DNA of 9,562 nt from Clostridiales bacterium (GTDB taxonomy: Bacteria; Bacillota; Clostridia; Lachnospirales; WQUN01): contig JAISZF010000049.1 in NCBI GenBank assembly GCA_031269415.1, forward strand, positions 1 through 9,562, given 5' to 3'. The translations under genes were made by a program, and so were the position numbers. Shown one piece after another: positions 1 through 5,550 of this stretch (position 1 is its first letter; each line of letters opens with the position of its first letter). The notes beneath the pieces were generated by a model. It was not told where the DNA came from and searched no databases. It was given only the letters and a program-made list of their open reading frames with translations.

Positions 1-37
1 TGCTTAATCAGGTTGAACTTTAAAGAAGAATATAGGG

Positions 38-57
38 TTCCTATGTTTTCCTATGTT
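38..57. repeat. 10-bp perfect tandem repeat upstream of PIN pseudogene
   Basis: TTCCTATGTT occurs twice head to tail in the AT-rich leader of the first PIN gene. It may be a relic of the toxin-antitoxin promoter/operator. No convincing -35/-10 pair could be placed. Confidence 0.6.
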
Positions 58-121
58 TTTCATAACGGTACTAATTATCAATACTGATTATCTAACTACT
101 TTCTGGTGCGAGGTGGCGATT

Positions 122-495
122 TTGGCAAACGTAAAAGTATATCTTGATAACTGCTGTTTTAACAGACCATACGACGACCAATCACAAGATATAGGTAGAT
201 TTGGTTTGGTCATATATTCTGAAATTCGAGATTAGCCGTAATCCTGACCCGCTAAAACAAAAGGAAATCGCTAAATGGCGCAAATTGAGCGTAGAGTTTA
301 TTAATAAAAATTCCGAAATAGAAGTTTTGGCTGAACAAATAACACACACAGGAGTAAAGCCATATGATGCTCTTCATGTCGCGTGCCATATATGCAAGTT
401 GTGATTATTTTATTTCTGTTGACAAAAGACTTTTGAAATACAAAAATGACAAAATAATGCTTTGCAATCCATTACAATTTGTGAGTATTTATTAG
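122..495 (+). pseudogene. PIN-domain RNase toxin, broken (internal deletion + frameshift)
   Basis: Three reading frames together spell one PIN-domain protein of the kind paired with small antitoxins. The N-terminal frame starts at TTG 122, 5 nt after a GAGGTGG ribosome site (110-116), and reads VYLDNCCFNRPYDDQSQD, with the first catalytic Asp in YLDN. It then jumps to the frame read from about 204 (VWSYILKFEISRNP through PYDALHVAC, with the later acidic residues). It jumps again near 385 to AIYASCDYFISVDKRLLKY, ending at TAG 493-495. The first junction (about 190-205) lacks roughly 15-20 residues that intact relatives carry between DDQSQ and VWSY (from memory of the family). The second looks like a 2-nt loss in GCGTGC(GC)CATA. 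No single frame gives a full PIN fold, so the RNase is very probably inactive. Its partner gene follows 14 nt downstream. Confidence is high for PIN ancestry and good for the broken state, barring assembly error. Confidence 0.8.
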
Positions 496-509
496 GAAGG
501 TGACAAAAA

Positions 510-719
510 ATGGATGATATTCTCCTTCTGGACGCGGGAATAACACACTTATCCGAGAAATTGGGTATTCTTGACACAGAACGGTTTATTACGCTAATTT
601 TACGACGACAATCTTTCGATTATACAAAATGGCGTGAAAAAAATCTATTCATTGGAATGTCGGTTAAAGAAATCAGCCAAGCCGCGCAAGAATACTGTGA
701 CGCTTTTCCAGAGGAATAA
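510..719 (+). CDS. Small PIN-associated protein, probable antitoxin
   Basis: Intact 69-residue acidic protein starting at ATG 510 with GGAAGG about 9 nt upstream. The pattern is a short helical N-terminus (LLDAGITHLSEKLG), then ERFITLILRRQSFDYTKWRE and a conserved-looking GMSVKEISQAA segment (about residues 49-59). I recognise this as the small partner that commonly sits beside PIN-domain genes in Firmicutes; I cannot name a Pfam family. It lies 14 nt after the broken PIN gene and was presumably its co-transcribed antitoxin. The toxin-first order is the reverse of most type II pairs. No DNA-binding domain is obvious. The reading frame is undamaged although the toxin is dead. Antitoxin function is inferred from context. 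Confidence 0.72.
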   Translation: MDDILLLDAGITHLSEKLGILDTERFITLILRRQSFDYTKWREKNLFIGMSVKEISQAAQEYCDAFPEE

Positions 720-1033
720 TATGCTCAAAAAGCGATGAATTCCTATCTGTGTAGTATTCTTAATGTTCCGCTCATGCCAAAACAAATCGCCTTGCCGACT
801 TGTATATTCGCGAGGGTATTGTCCCCGCAAAATACAGGTTTGATGGTACGCATATCGCGAGTGCGTCCACAAATGGCCTTGATTGTGTGTTGTCGTTTAA
901 CTTTCAGCATATAAATAAGTTAAATACAAAGGAAATGACCGCGCTTGTCAATTTACGTGAAGGCTACAAACGTGTAATAATCTGTACGCCTATGGAGGTG
1001 TTGGACAATGAAGAAGAAGCCGAACATGATTGA
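720..1033 (+). pseudogene. Second PIN-domain RNase, 5'-truncated and frameshifted remnant
   Basis: From about 794 to 1033 one frame reads LADLYIREGIVPAKYRFDG, then THIASASTNGLDCVLSFNF, then QHINKLNT and IICTPMEVL. This is the C-terminal half of a different PIN subfamily, where relatives have ALHIA...D.LVSWNFKHI and a closing SPxEVL. The usual ALHIA Asp region reads DGTHIA here. Upstream, 720-790 in another frame reads SILNVPLMPKQIA, which joins sensibly to LADLYIREG if a frameshift lies at about 791-796. The N-terminal part with the first catalytic Asp (YLDT-type motif) is missing altogether: the remnant begins directly after the preceding antitoxin stop, with no start codon or ribosome site of its own. 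The first half was therefore deleted. Its tail overlaps the start of the next gene. A nuclease-active product is not possible from this remnant. Confidence 0.75.
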
Positions 1034-1208
1034 AAAAGAACTAAATATGATTCGCGTGTCGCTCTATGAGGAAACAAAAGATATGTCACCGTCGGAATTA
1101 GTATCGTATATCAAGGCGCAAACTGAACCTATACTGAAAAAGCATGGAATTACTCCTGTGAGCGGTGTTCAGGGAAGAGTAACTGAGAACAAGCGATCAG
1201 CGATATAG
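1008..1208 (+). CDS. Second small PIN-associated protein, probable antitoxin
   Basis: 66-residue protein starting at ATG 1008, 7 nt after a GGAGGTG site (994-1000) and overlapping the last 26 nt of the PIN remnant. It is strongly helical and charged: MIEKELNMIRVSLYEETKDM, then SPSELVSYIKAQTEPILKKHGI, ending in a short basic tail. The ELNxIR...LYEETK.M.P.E...YIKAQ.EPIL...GI pattern is one I recognise as the usual small downstream partner of this PIN subfamily, with the same overlapping arrangement. It is complete, with a good ribosome site and normal length, although its toxin is truncated. Antitoxin role is inferred from context; no DNA-binding motif is visible. Confidence 0.72.
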   Translation: MKKKPNMIEKELNMIRVSLYEETKDMSPSELVSYIKAQTEPILKKHGITPVSGVQGRVTENKRSAI

Positions 1209-1257
1209 CATTGCCCGCGGCATTAAGCGCGGCAAAAAAAGCGCGGTGATTTTAATT

Positions 1258-1285
1258 TATAGGCGACCGGGTGCGGTCGCCTATA
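1258..1285 (+). terminator. Hairpin after the toxin-antitoxin region
   Basis: An 11-bp perfect stem (1258-1268 with 1275-1285, core AGGCGACC/GGTCGCCT) encloses a 6-nt loop and is followed by CTTTTCTT on the + strand. It sits between the convergent second antitoxin gene and the response regulator gene. The T-run is interrupted, so termination of the + transcript is likely but not certain. On the - strand the hairpin is followed by AT-rich but not T-rich sequence. Confidence 0.6.
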
Positions 1286-1322
1286 CTTTTCTTACGGCAT
1301 CCGCGTTAAGGCTCTATGCCTA

Positions 1323-1979
1323 TTATATACTATTTTTTGGATTATCATCCGGGGCAAACGCTTTGCGCAAAGCCCCTCGGTTTTCGAGATCCAGTTTGTC
1401 TAAAATAATAGCCGCCAATTTCTTTACATAGTAATAAGAATAGTGGAGTTCCCGCGCAATCTCGGCGTTGGCGCAGCCCGCCGCCATTAGGGAAATCACT
1501 TTACGCTCCGTGCCGGTCAGCGTCCGCGTGAGTCTCTCGTATTTGTCGGGATCGATTTGAAGCCTCAGTTTATGCGTTTGCAGGGTACGCAGTTGGCGCA
1601 GTTGTTCCCCGCTGATTAAACGCGCGCTGATCCTTGCCAGCAGAACGTCCCTGTTGATGGGTTTGCGAACGAAATCGGCCGCGCCCGATTCAAGGCAGCG
1701 AAGCTCCGTATCCGTCTGTTCCAGTCCCGTGAGGAAAATCACGGGGACTTCTTTAGCGATTTCCGTATTCCGTATGCGTTTCAGCGTCTCAAACCCATCC
1801 ATGCCCGGCATGGACACGTCCAATAAGATAACGTCCGGCAGAAAGCCGCCCTTCAAAAGTTTCAGCGCGTCACCGCCTGATTTTGCCAGGCTGACTTCGT
1901 AAATATCCAATAATTCCTCGGCTGTTTTTAGCAGCGAGACGTCGTCGTCAATCACCAATATGGACTTTTTTTTTGACAT
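1323..1979 (-). CDS. Response regulator, REC + LuxR-type HTH
   Basis: 218-residue two-component response regulator. The REC domain covers about residues 5-120: acidic pocket D11/D12, phospho-acceptor D54 in ILLDVSMPGMDG, switch T84 in FLTG, and K106 in the RKP motif, all present, so it should be phosphorylatable. A linker of about 30 residues follows. A LuxR/NarL-type helix-turn-helix occupies about 154-207 (LTGTERKVISLMAAGCANAE, then IARELHYSYYYVKKLAAIIL). The recognition-helix region YSYYYVKK is unusually tyrosine-rich where most relatives have S..TVK.H. ATG 1979 was chosen because the REC domain begins at once. Its ribosome site is poor (GCGGA), and a 9-bp inverted repeat covers the start. 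No intact sensor kinase lies nearby; the only kinase trace is the fragment at 9312. It is divergent from the WXG100 operon, so control of that operon is a reasonable inference. Confidence 0.9.
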   Translation of the reverse strand: MSKKKSILVIDDDVSLLKTAEELLDIYEVSLAKSGGDALKLLKGGFLPDVILLDVSMPGMDGFETLKRIRNTEIAKEVPVIFLTGLEQTDTELRCLESGAADFVRKPINRDVLLARISARLISGEQLRQLRTLQTHKLRLQIDPDKYERLTRTLTGTERKVISLMAAGCANAEIARELHYSYYYVKKLAAIILDKLDLENRGALRKAFAPDDNPKNSI

Positions 1980-2070
1980 TATGTCAAAATTCCGCTTGTG
2001 GCAAGCGGCCTCCGTGTCTTGTATTTCCCATGATTTGAGTTAAATACATTAAATTCGCCCCACGTCATCC

Positions 2071-2098
2071 TTTATTATACCCAGTTTATTATACCCAG
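2071..2098. repeat. 14-bp perfect tandem repeat duplicating a -10 box
   Basis: TTTATTATACCCAG occurs twice head to tail (2071-2084, 2085-2098). On the - strand each copy carries TATAAT. Only the upstream copy (2085-2098) is correctly spaced from the TTGATT -35 box. The second TATAAT lies 14 nt further downstream. Confidence 0.9.
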
Positions 2099-2116
2099 AT
2101 TGACTCGCTAAATCAA
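2088..2116 (-). promoter_or_regulatory. Promoter of the response regulator gene
   Basis: Read on the - strand: TTGATT (2111-2116), a 17-nt spacer, then a consensus TATAAT (2088-2093). Transcription would start near 2081, leaving a leader of about 100 nt before ATG 1979. The -35 overlaps the left end of the 2116-2132 dyad. Confidence 0.6.
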
Positions 2117-2132
2117 TATTCGGATCGAATAT
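2116..2132. promoter_or_regulatory. Perfect dyad, candidate operator between divergent promoters
   Basis: ATATTCG-GAT-CGAATAT is a perfect 7-3-7 inverted repeat. It touches the -35 of the leftward regulator promoter. Its centre lies about 50 bp upstream of the TATAAT at 2172, that is about 60 bp upstream of the expected rightward start, a usual position for an activator site. A short dyad suits a dimeric LuxR/NarL-type regulator such as the one encoded next to it. Binding is inferred. Confidence 0.45.
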
Positions 2133-2171
2133 GGTGACTTTCGGCCACTGTTTGCGGACGAACGCGGATTA

Positions 2172-2177
2172 TATAAT
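2172..2177 (+). promoter_or_regulatory. -10 element of the WXG100/effector operon
   Basis: A perfect TATAAT lies 61 nt before the first WXG100 start codon. No good -35 is found at 16-18 nt spacing; TTGCGG at 2152-2157 is only 14 nt away. A strong -10 with poor -35 suggests dependence on an activator, consistent with the dyad at 2116-2132. The remainder of 1980-2238 shows no coding sequence. Confidence 0.4.
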
Positions 2178-2238
2178 AGATTGCGTTAAGAGGATATAGG
2201 CTCCTTAAAACCTAAATTTTCAGCAAGGAGAAGATGAT

Positions 2239-2553
2239 ATGGCGGATAGTTCTTTCATGATCAAGCCCGAGGAGGTAACTAAGTCCGCGGGCGTGATTCA
2301 GGACAAGGCGCAGCTCTTCACAACAGAGACATCCAAGCTTTACAGCGAGGTGGAAAACCTTTCTGTCAGTTGGAAGGGTGAAACCAGCGACGCGTTCAAC
2401 GCGGACTTAAATGAGTACAAGAATACCTTAAACGAGATGGTCACTCTGCTGAACAAGTTTATTCAAGGCGTAACAAATTCCGTTAAGAATTATTCTGATG
2501 TTGACAGAGCCTTGGCTGACAAGGCCAAGACGTCTATCAGGAGTAAAAAATAG
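2239..2553 (+). CDS. WXG100 (ESAT-6-like) protein 1
   Basis: 104-residue helical-hairpin protein of the WXG100 superfamily, small secreted or targeting factors of type VII secretion systems. Two long amphipathic helices flank the signature W45-K46-G47 (SVSWKGETSDAF). The C-terminal export-type motif YxxxD is present at Y85-D89 (YSDVD). It has no signal peptide, as expected. Start ATG 2239 has AAGGAG at 2225-2230. It is first in the operon, and the next WXG100 gene begins 10 nt after its stop. It may form a heterodimer with one of the following WXG100 proteins and may be exported, or may guide the downstream effector. The export machinery is not in this window. Family assignment is firm; the specific role is inferred. 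Confidence 0.9.
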   Translation: MADSSFMIKPEEVTKSAGVIQDKAQLFTTETSKLYSEVENLSVSWKGETSDAFNADLNEYKNTLNEMVTLLNKFIQGVTNSVKNYSDVDRALADKAKTSIRSKK

Positions 2554-2563
2554 GGAGGGTAAC

Positions 2564-2875
2564 ATGGCTGAAATAAGGGTAACATCCGCCGCTTTGCAGG
2601 AAAAAGCAAATTCCATCAAGGGTATATCCGCCAGCATTCAAGCCCTAGAAACCGAGATCCGGCAGGAAGTTGACAGGATCAAACCCGCGTGGGAAGGCTC
2701 GGCCAGCGAAGCTTTCAACAAACGCTATCTCGAAATCGGCGAGGAATTGAAAGGTATCTACGATACCATCGGACGGTACAGCCTGTTTTTGGACGAGGCG
2801 TCCAAGGGCTTCGCGGAAGCTGAAAATAAGAGCCTTAACGAAGCACAGACCGTGACCTCGGCAAAGACTTCCTAA
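2564..2875 (+). CDS. WXG100 (ESAT-6-like) protein 2
   Basis: 103-residue second member of the WXG100 set. The start is ATG 2564, behind a GGGAGGG site (2553-2559); an upstream TTG at 2498 in the same frame is inside the previous gene and is not used. Helix 1 spans about residues 7-40 (VTSAALQEKANSIKGISASI onward). The hairpin turn is W43-E44-G45 (AWEGSASEAF), followed by helix 2. A YxxxD/E-like element appears as F83-A-E-A-E87. The sequence differs clearly from protein 1, as expected for partners of a heterodimer rather than a recent duplicate. The next gene starts 4 nt after its stop, so translation of the two is probably coupled. Confidence 0.9.
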   Translation: MAEIRVTSAALQEKANSIKGISASIQALETEIRQEVDRIKPAWEGSASEAFNKRYLEIGEELKGIYDTIGRYSLFLDEASKGFAEAENKSLNEAQTVTSAKTS

Positions 2876-2879
2876 AGCC

Positions 2880-3167
2880 GTGGCCGGCGGCGCGGAAAGG
2901 GTTGATCGCGCTCAAAACGAGTCTAAACGCGCTATTATAAATTCCGCCGCGGACGAGATCGGGGCGCTCAACACAACATTAACCAGAAGCGGAGACGATC
3001 TGGTCGGTGTTATCAATAATCTGTCGCATAATTGGCAAGGGGAGTCGTTTACTTATCTGTCGGAGGCAATGCTGTCTTTAGCGGAAGAACTGAAGGCGGT
3101 CGCAGTCAGAACGAAAACCGTCGCGGCACGCGTAAAAAATACGGCCAAGGAAGTATATCCATCATAG
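2880..3167 (+). CDS. WXG100-like protein 3
   Basis: 95-residue protein with the same helical-hairpin plan and a W52-Q53-G54 turn (SHNWQGESFTYLSEAML). It has no C-terminal YxxxD/E motif, so it may not carry an export signal itself. GTG 2880 is the earliest possible start. It has no Shine-Dalgarno site and lies 4 nt after the preceding stop, so translation probably depends on coupling to protein 2. Codons 1-15 could be unused, but no better start exists in the frame. It is the gene immediately before the effector. In type VIIb effector loci, small WXG100-like proteins encoded just upstream commonly bind the effector N-terminus, so a chaperone or targeting role is likely by context. Confidence 0.8.
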   Translation: MAGGAERVDRAQNESKRAIINSAADEIGALNTTLTRSGDDLVGVINNLSHNWQGESFTYLSEAMLSLAEELKAVAVRTKTVAARVKNTAKEVYPS

Positions 3168-3182
3168 ATTACGAAAACAAGC

Positions 3183-3212
3183 CGGGTTGCCGCGCCTGTC
3201 CGCGGCGGCCCG
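3183..3212 (+). other. GC-rich hairpin before the effector gene
   Basis: 3183-3194 pairs with 3201-3212: 12 pairs including two G-U, with GCCGCG/CGCGGC next to a 6-nt loop. No T-run follows, so it is not a typical terminator. A 12-bp perfect palindrome, CTTAACGTTAAG (3213-3224), comes directly after and runs into the AAGGAGG ribosome site (3222-3228) of the effector. The structure may set mRNA stability or effector expression relative to the WXG100 genes. Confidence 0.5.
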
Positions 3213-3234
3213 CTTAACGTTAAGGAGGGATGGA

Positions 3235-5154
3235 ATGGCTACAATTAGAGCGGATACCAGAAAAACGCGTGAAATTTCCTCCGATTTCCTGCTGATATCC
3301 AAGAATGTTGAACGAGACGCCAGCGCGTTATCCTCCGCCGCGGCAAAGCTGGATAAATCCGTGAAAGCGCGGAACAGTATCGGCCCTGAGCTGGACGACA
3401 TGTATAAAATACTGATGAATATCGTGAAGTCATTGCAGGACGCCGGTATATTGACGACGGAAAGTTCCGTCGCTCTGGCCTCGGCAGAAGCTAAAAATGT
3501 GGCGGACGCGGCCGCGATGGGCGCTGTCGCGGGAACTGTCGCCGCCGGGGTTAAAAACGCGGCGAGCCCGGTCGGCGCAGGTGCCAAGAGTCCGACAAGC
3601 GCGGCTGATGTTCCGGATTCACCGAATAGTACGGAGCGCCGAAACGCCGCCGCGAGTAAATTCAAAGAAAGCGCGAAAGAGGATCAGAAAGAGGATCCGA
3701 TTCCGGGAAAGCCAAGCCGGATAACAGGTATGAATACGGCTGAAATCACGAACCCAACGGTTTCAACCGGCAACCGCGGAGCTGCCAAGCCCAAAACAGA
3801 TATAAAGATCGGCTCGCATAGGGAAACGGCGGCCAAACCAAGATCCGACATTCAAATCGGCGCGCACAGAGAAACCGCTGTCAATACCGGAACACCCGCG
3901 AAACCTGTAGGCACGTTTGATAAAGTAGGCCAAAAATTAACGGCTCTATCGGATAAAGCGGTCCAGTACGTGAAAGATAATAAAGACGCGTACATCGGCA
4001 AAGCGGCGCAGGTAGGCGTCGGTTTGGGCGTGACCGCCGTTGGCGCGGGTTTAGGGTCGGGCGTAAAGTACGCCGCCAATAAACTGGGGATTCCAAGCGC
4101 AAGCGCCGCTGAGGGCGCCGATTTCACTTTGACGGGTCTCGGCGGAACCAACGTGAATGTTGATGGTAATACCGTTACGTCAACCACCGCCGCGTTAGGC
4201 GAGATTAAGGCCGGCGCCGGGTATAAAGCGGAATTTGATCCGGCGAAGGGCAATATCGGCGTAAACGCTAACGCGGGGTTTTCAGTGACAGGCGCGAAAG
4301 CGGGCGCTTCTTATCATACTGACAATGTTGATCTCAGCGCGGAGGCAATGGTCGGCGCCGTGTCTGGTCATGCTTCGGCGGATGCTTCGCTCATGCGCGA
4401 CGGAAAAGTAACGCCTAAAGTGATAGCGAGTGTTGGTGTGGAAGCAGCGTCGGCCAAAGGCGTCGCAAGCGCCGCGGTCAATAAAGACGGATATTCCGCC
4501 GCCGCCAAGGCCGTCGGTAAAGTTGCGTCAGCTGAGGCGGGAGCTTATTTGGCGTTTGATCCGGCATCGGGCAGGGCAATGGCTTCCGCTGGCGCAATGG
4601 CGGCAGCGGCTAAGGGTGAGATTTCGGGTTCGGCGGATCTTGGCCCCGTAAAGGTTTCTGGGAAGTTGACCGGTTACACTGGCGCGGCCGGCGCGGAGGT
4701 GAGCGCCGGCTTCGAGGACGGCCAATTGAAATTCAAAGCGGGCGCGGCTCTGGGTGTGGGCGCGGGCTTTGAAGTTGGGATCGGTGTGGGAAATTGGGCG
4801 GAAAAATTAGATAAGGTCACAGGCGGAGCTGTCGGCGACGCGGTGAGCGCGGTTGGCAGCGCGGCGAACGCGGCGCTCGCGCCTGTCGGAGCCATCATTT
4901 CCACAGCTAAAAACGCGGTCGATTCATTTAGCGATATCGGAAAGGGAATCGTCAGCGGCGACGCGAAAGCGATTGTCGCGGGCGTCGGCAAATTGGTTAC
5001 CGGCACGGGCAAGGCTATATATGAAGGAGCGAAGACCGTCGTGACAAGCGTGGGAGACGCGATTGTTTCGGGCGGTAAAGCCGTCGTCAATGTCGCTAAG
5101 ACCATCGGAACCGGCATTGCCAACGGATTCAAAACAATTTTCAGCGGATGGTAA
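3235..5154 (+). CDS. Probable type VII effector, Ala/Gly-rich, glycine-zipper C-terminus
   Basis: 639-residue protein starting at ATG 3235, 6 nt after AAGGAGG. Residues 1-90 form two predicted helices about the size of an ESAT-6/WXG100 domain but lack WXG; there is no full 200-residue LXG domain. About 100-250 is a Pro/Ser/Lys linker with a 16-residue tandem repeat (AAKPKTDIKIGSHRET at 183-198, AAKPRSDIQIGAHRET at 199-214). A glycine-zipper segment follows at 253-285 (VGVGLGVTAVGAGLGSG). Residues 290-520 are short alternating beta-like Ala/Gly/Ser repeats (EIKAGAGYKAEFDPAKGN, AEAGAYLAFDPASG). A second Gly/Ala/Val-rich region at 520-639 ends in FKTIFSGW. It contains no cysteine and no signal peptide. 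Such repeats and glycine zippers occur in LXG-type polymorphic toxins, including pore-formers, which makes membrane attack the leading guess. A structural surface protein is the alternative. No enzyme motif was seen. Confidence 0.65.
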   Translation: MATIRADTRKTREISSDFLLISKNVERDASALSSAAAKLDKSVKARNSIGPELDDMYKILMNIVKSLQDAGILTTESSVALASAEAKNVADAAAMGAVAGTVAAGVKNAASPVGAGAKSPTSAADVPDSPNSTERRNAAASKFKESAKEDQKEDPIPGKPSRITGMNTAEITNPTVSTGNRGAAKPKTDIKIGSHRETAAKPRSDIQIGAHRETAVNTGTPAKPVGTFDKVGQKLTALSDKAVQYVKDNKDAYIGKAAQVGVGLGVTAVGAGLGSGVKYAANKLGIPSASAAEGADFTLTGLGGTNVNVDGNTVTSTTAALGEIKAGAGYKAEFDPAKGNIGVNANAGFSVTGAKAGASYHTDNVDLSAEAMVGAVSGHASADASLMRDGKVTPKVIASVGVEAASAKGVASAAVNKDGYSAAAKAVGKVASAEAGAYLAFDPASGRAMASAGAMAAAAKGEISGSADLGPVKVSGKLTGYTGAAGAEVSAGFEDGQLKFKAGAALGVGAGFEVGIGVGNWAEKLDKVTGGAVGDAVSAVGSAANAALAPVGAIISTAKNAVDSFSDIGKGIVSGDAKAIVAGVGKLVTGTGKAIYEGAKTVVTSVGDAIVSGGKAVVNVAKTIGTGIANGFKTIFSGW

Positions 5155-5175
5155 GCCGTAAAGGAGGAAGATGAA

Positions 5176-5469
5176 TTGAACGATTTATTACCCATCGGCT
5201 CCGTTGTTTTGCTGAACGGAGGCACAAAAAAAGTAATGATATGCGGACGTTTGCAGCGCCAAAGCGATACGGGAGAACTGTGGGATTACAGCGCCTGCCT
5301 GTTTCCGGAAGGTATTATCAACCCGCATGAGATGTTTTTATTTAACAACGAGGACGTTGACCGGCTTTACTTTATCGGCATGCAGGACGCGGAAGAATTG
5401 GAGTTCCGCCGATATTTGATTGAACAGGCTGAGACGCTGAGAAACGGCGAGGAAGACGCCGCCGAATGA
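5176..5469 (+). CDS. DUF4176 family protein
   Basis: 97-residue DUF4176-type protein. The start is TTG 5176, set by AAGGAGGA at 5161-5168 and by the out-of-frame ATG at 5171. The family signature opens the protein: LPIGSVVLLNGGTKKVMICG (residues 5-24). A Tyr/Phe-rich middle follows (WDYSACLFPEGIINPHEMFLF), then a helical acidic tail. DUF4176 genes are found in type VIIb/LXG effector loci in Firmicutes, where the protein is thought to help effector handling or targeting. The position 21 nt after the effector gene fits this role. Cytoplasmic location is expected. It is a main reason for reading this operon as a type VII effector cassette. Confidence 0.85.
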   Translation: MNDLLPIGSVVLLNGGTKKVMICGRLQRQSDTGELWDYSACLFPEGIINPHEMFLFNNEDVDRLYFIGMQDAEELEFRRYLIEQAETLRNGEEDAAE

Positions 5470-5480
5470 TAAGCGGCAGG

Positions 5481-5528
5481 GGGTATGCGGGATAAACACT
5501 CCATGAGATGTGTTTTTTCGGTATACCC
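5481..5528 (+). other. Nested hairpins upstream of the MORN gene
   Basis: GGGTAT (5481-5486) pairs with ATACCC (5523-5528) and encloses AAACAC/GTGTTT (5494-5499 with 5510-5515), the latter followed by a run of T. In the 81-nt gap between DUF4176 and the MORN gene this could be a weak internal terminator or a structure next to the GGGGGTG ribosome site (5539-5545). Confidence 0.3.
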
Positions 5529-5550
5529 TGTTTTGCGTGGGGGTGAAGTC

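Noticed and set aside
1209..1246. GC-rich imperfect hairpin with a run of seven A, considered as a terminator for the response regulator gene
   Set aside because: On the - strand the T-run precedes the stem instead of following it, and the stem has a bulge, so it does not fit a terminator in either direction.
3162..5225. Long open frames on the - strand opposite the effector gene (3162-3665, 3852-4253, 4674-5225)
   Set aside because: They are antisense shadows of the GC-rich, Ala/Gly-rich coding frame. They lack ribosome sites and read as Ala/Pro/Ser/Thr-rich sequence with no family motif, while the + strand frame has a strong ribosome site and operon context.
5485..5550. Earlier in-frame start for the zinc-ribbon MORN protein
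   Set aside because: ATG 5485 has no properly placed ribosome site and the extension passes through the nested hairpin. ATG 5551 is well spaced from GGGGGTG and begins just before the first zinc-ribbon Cys.
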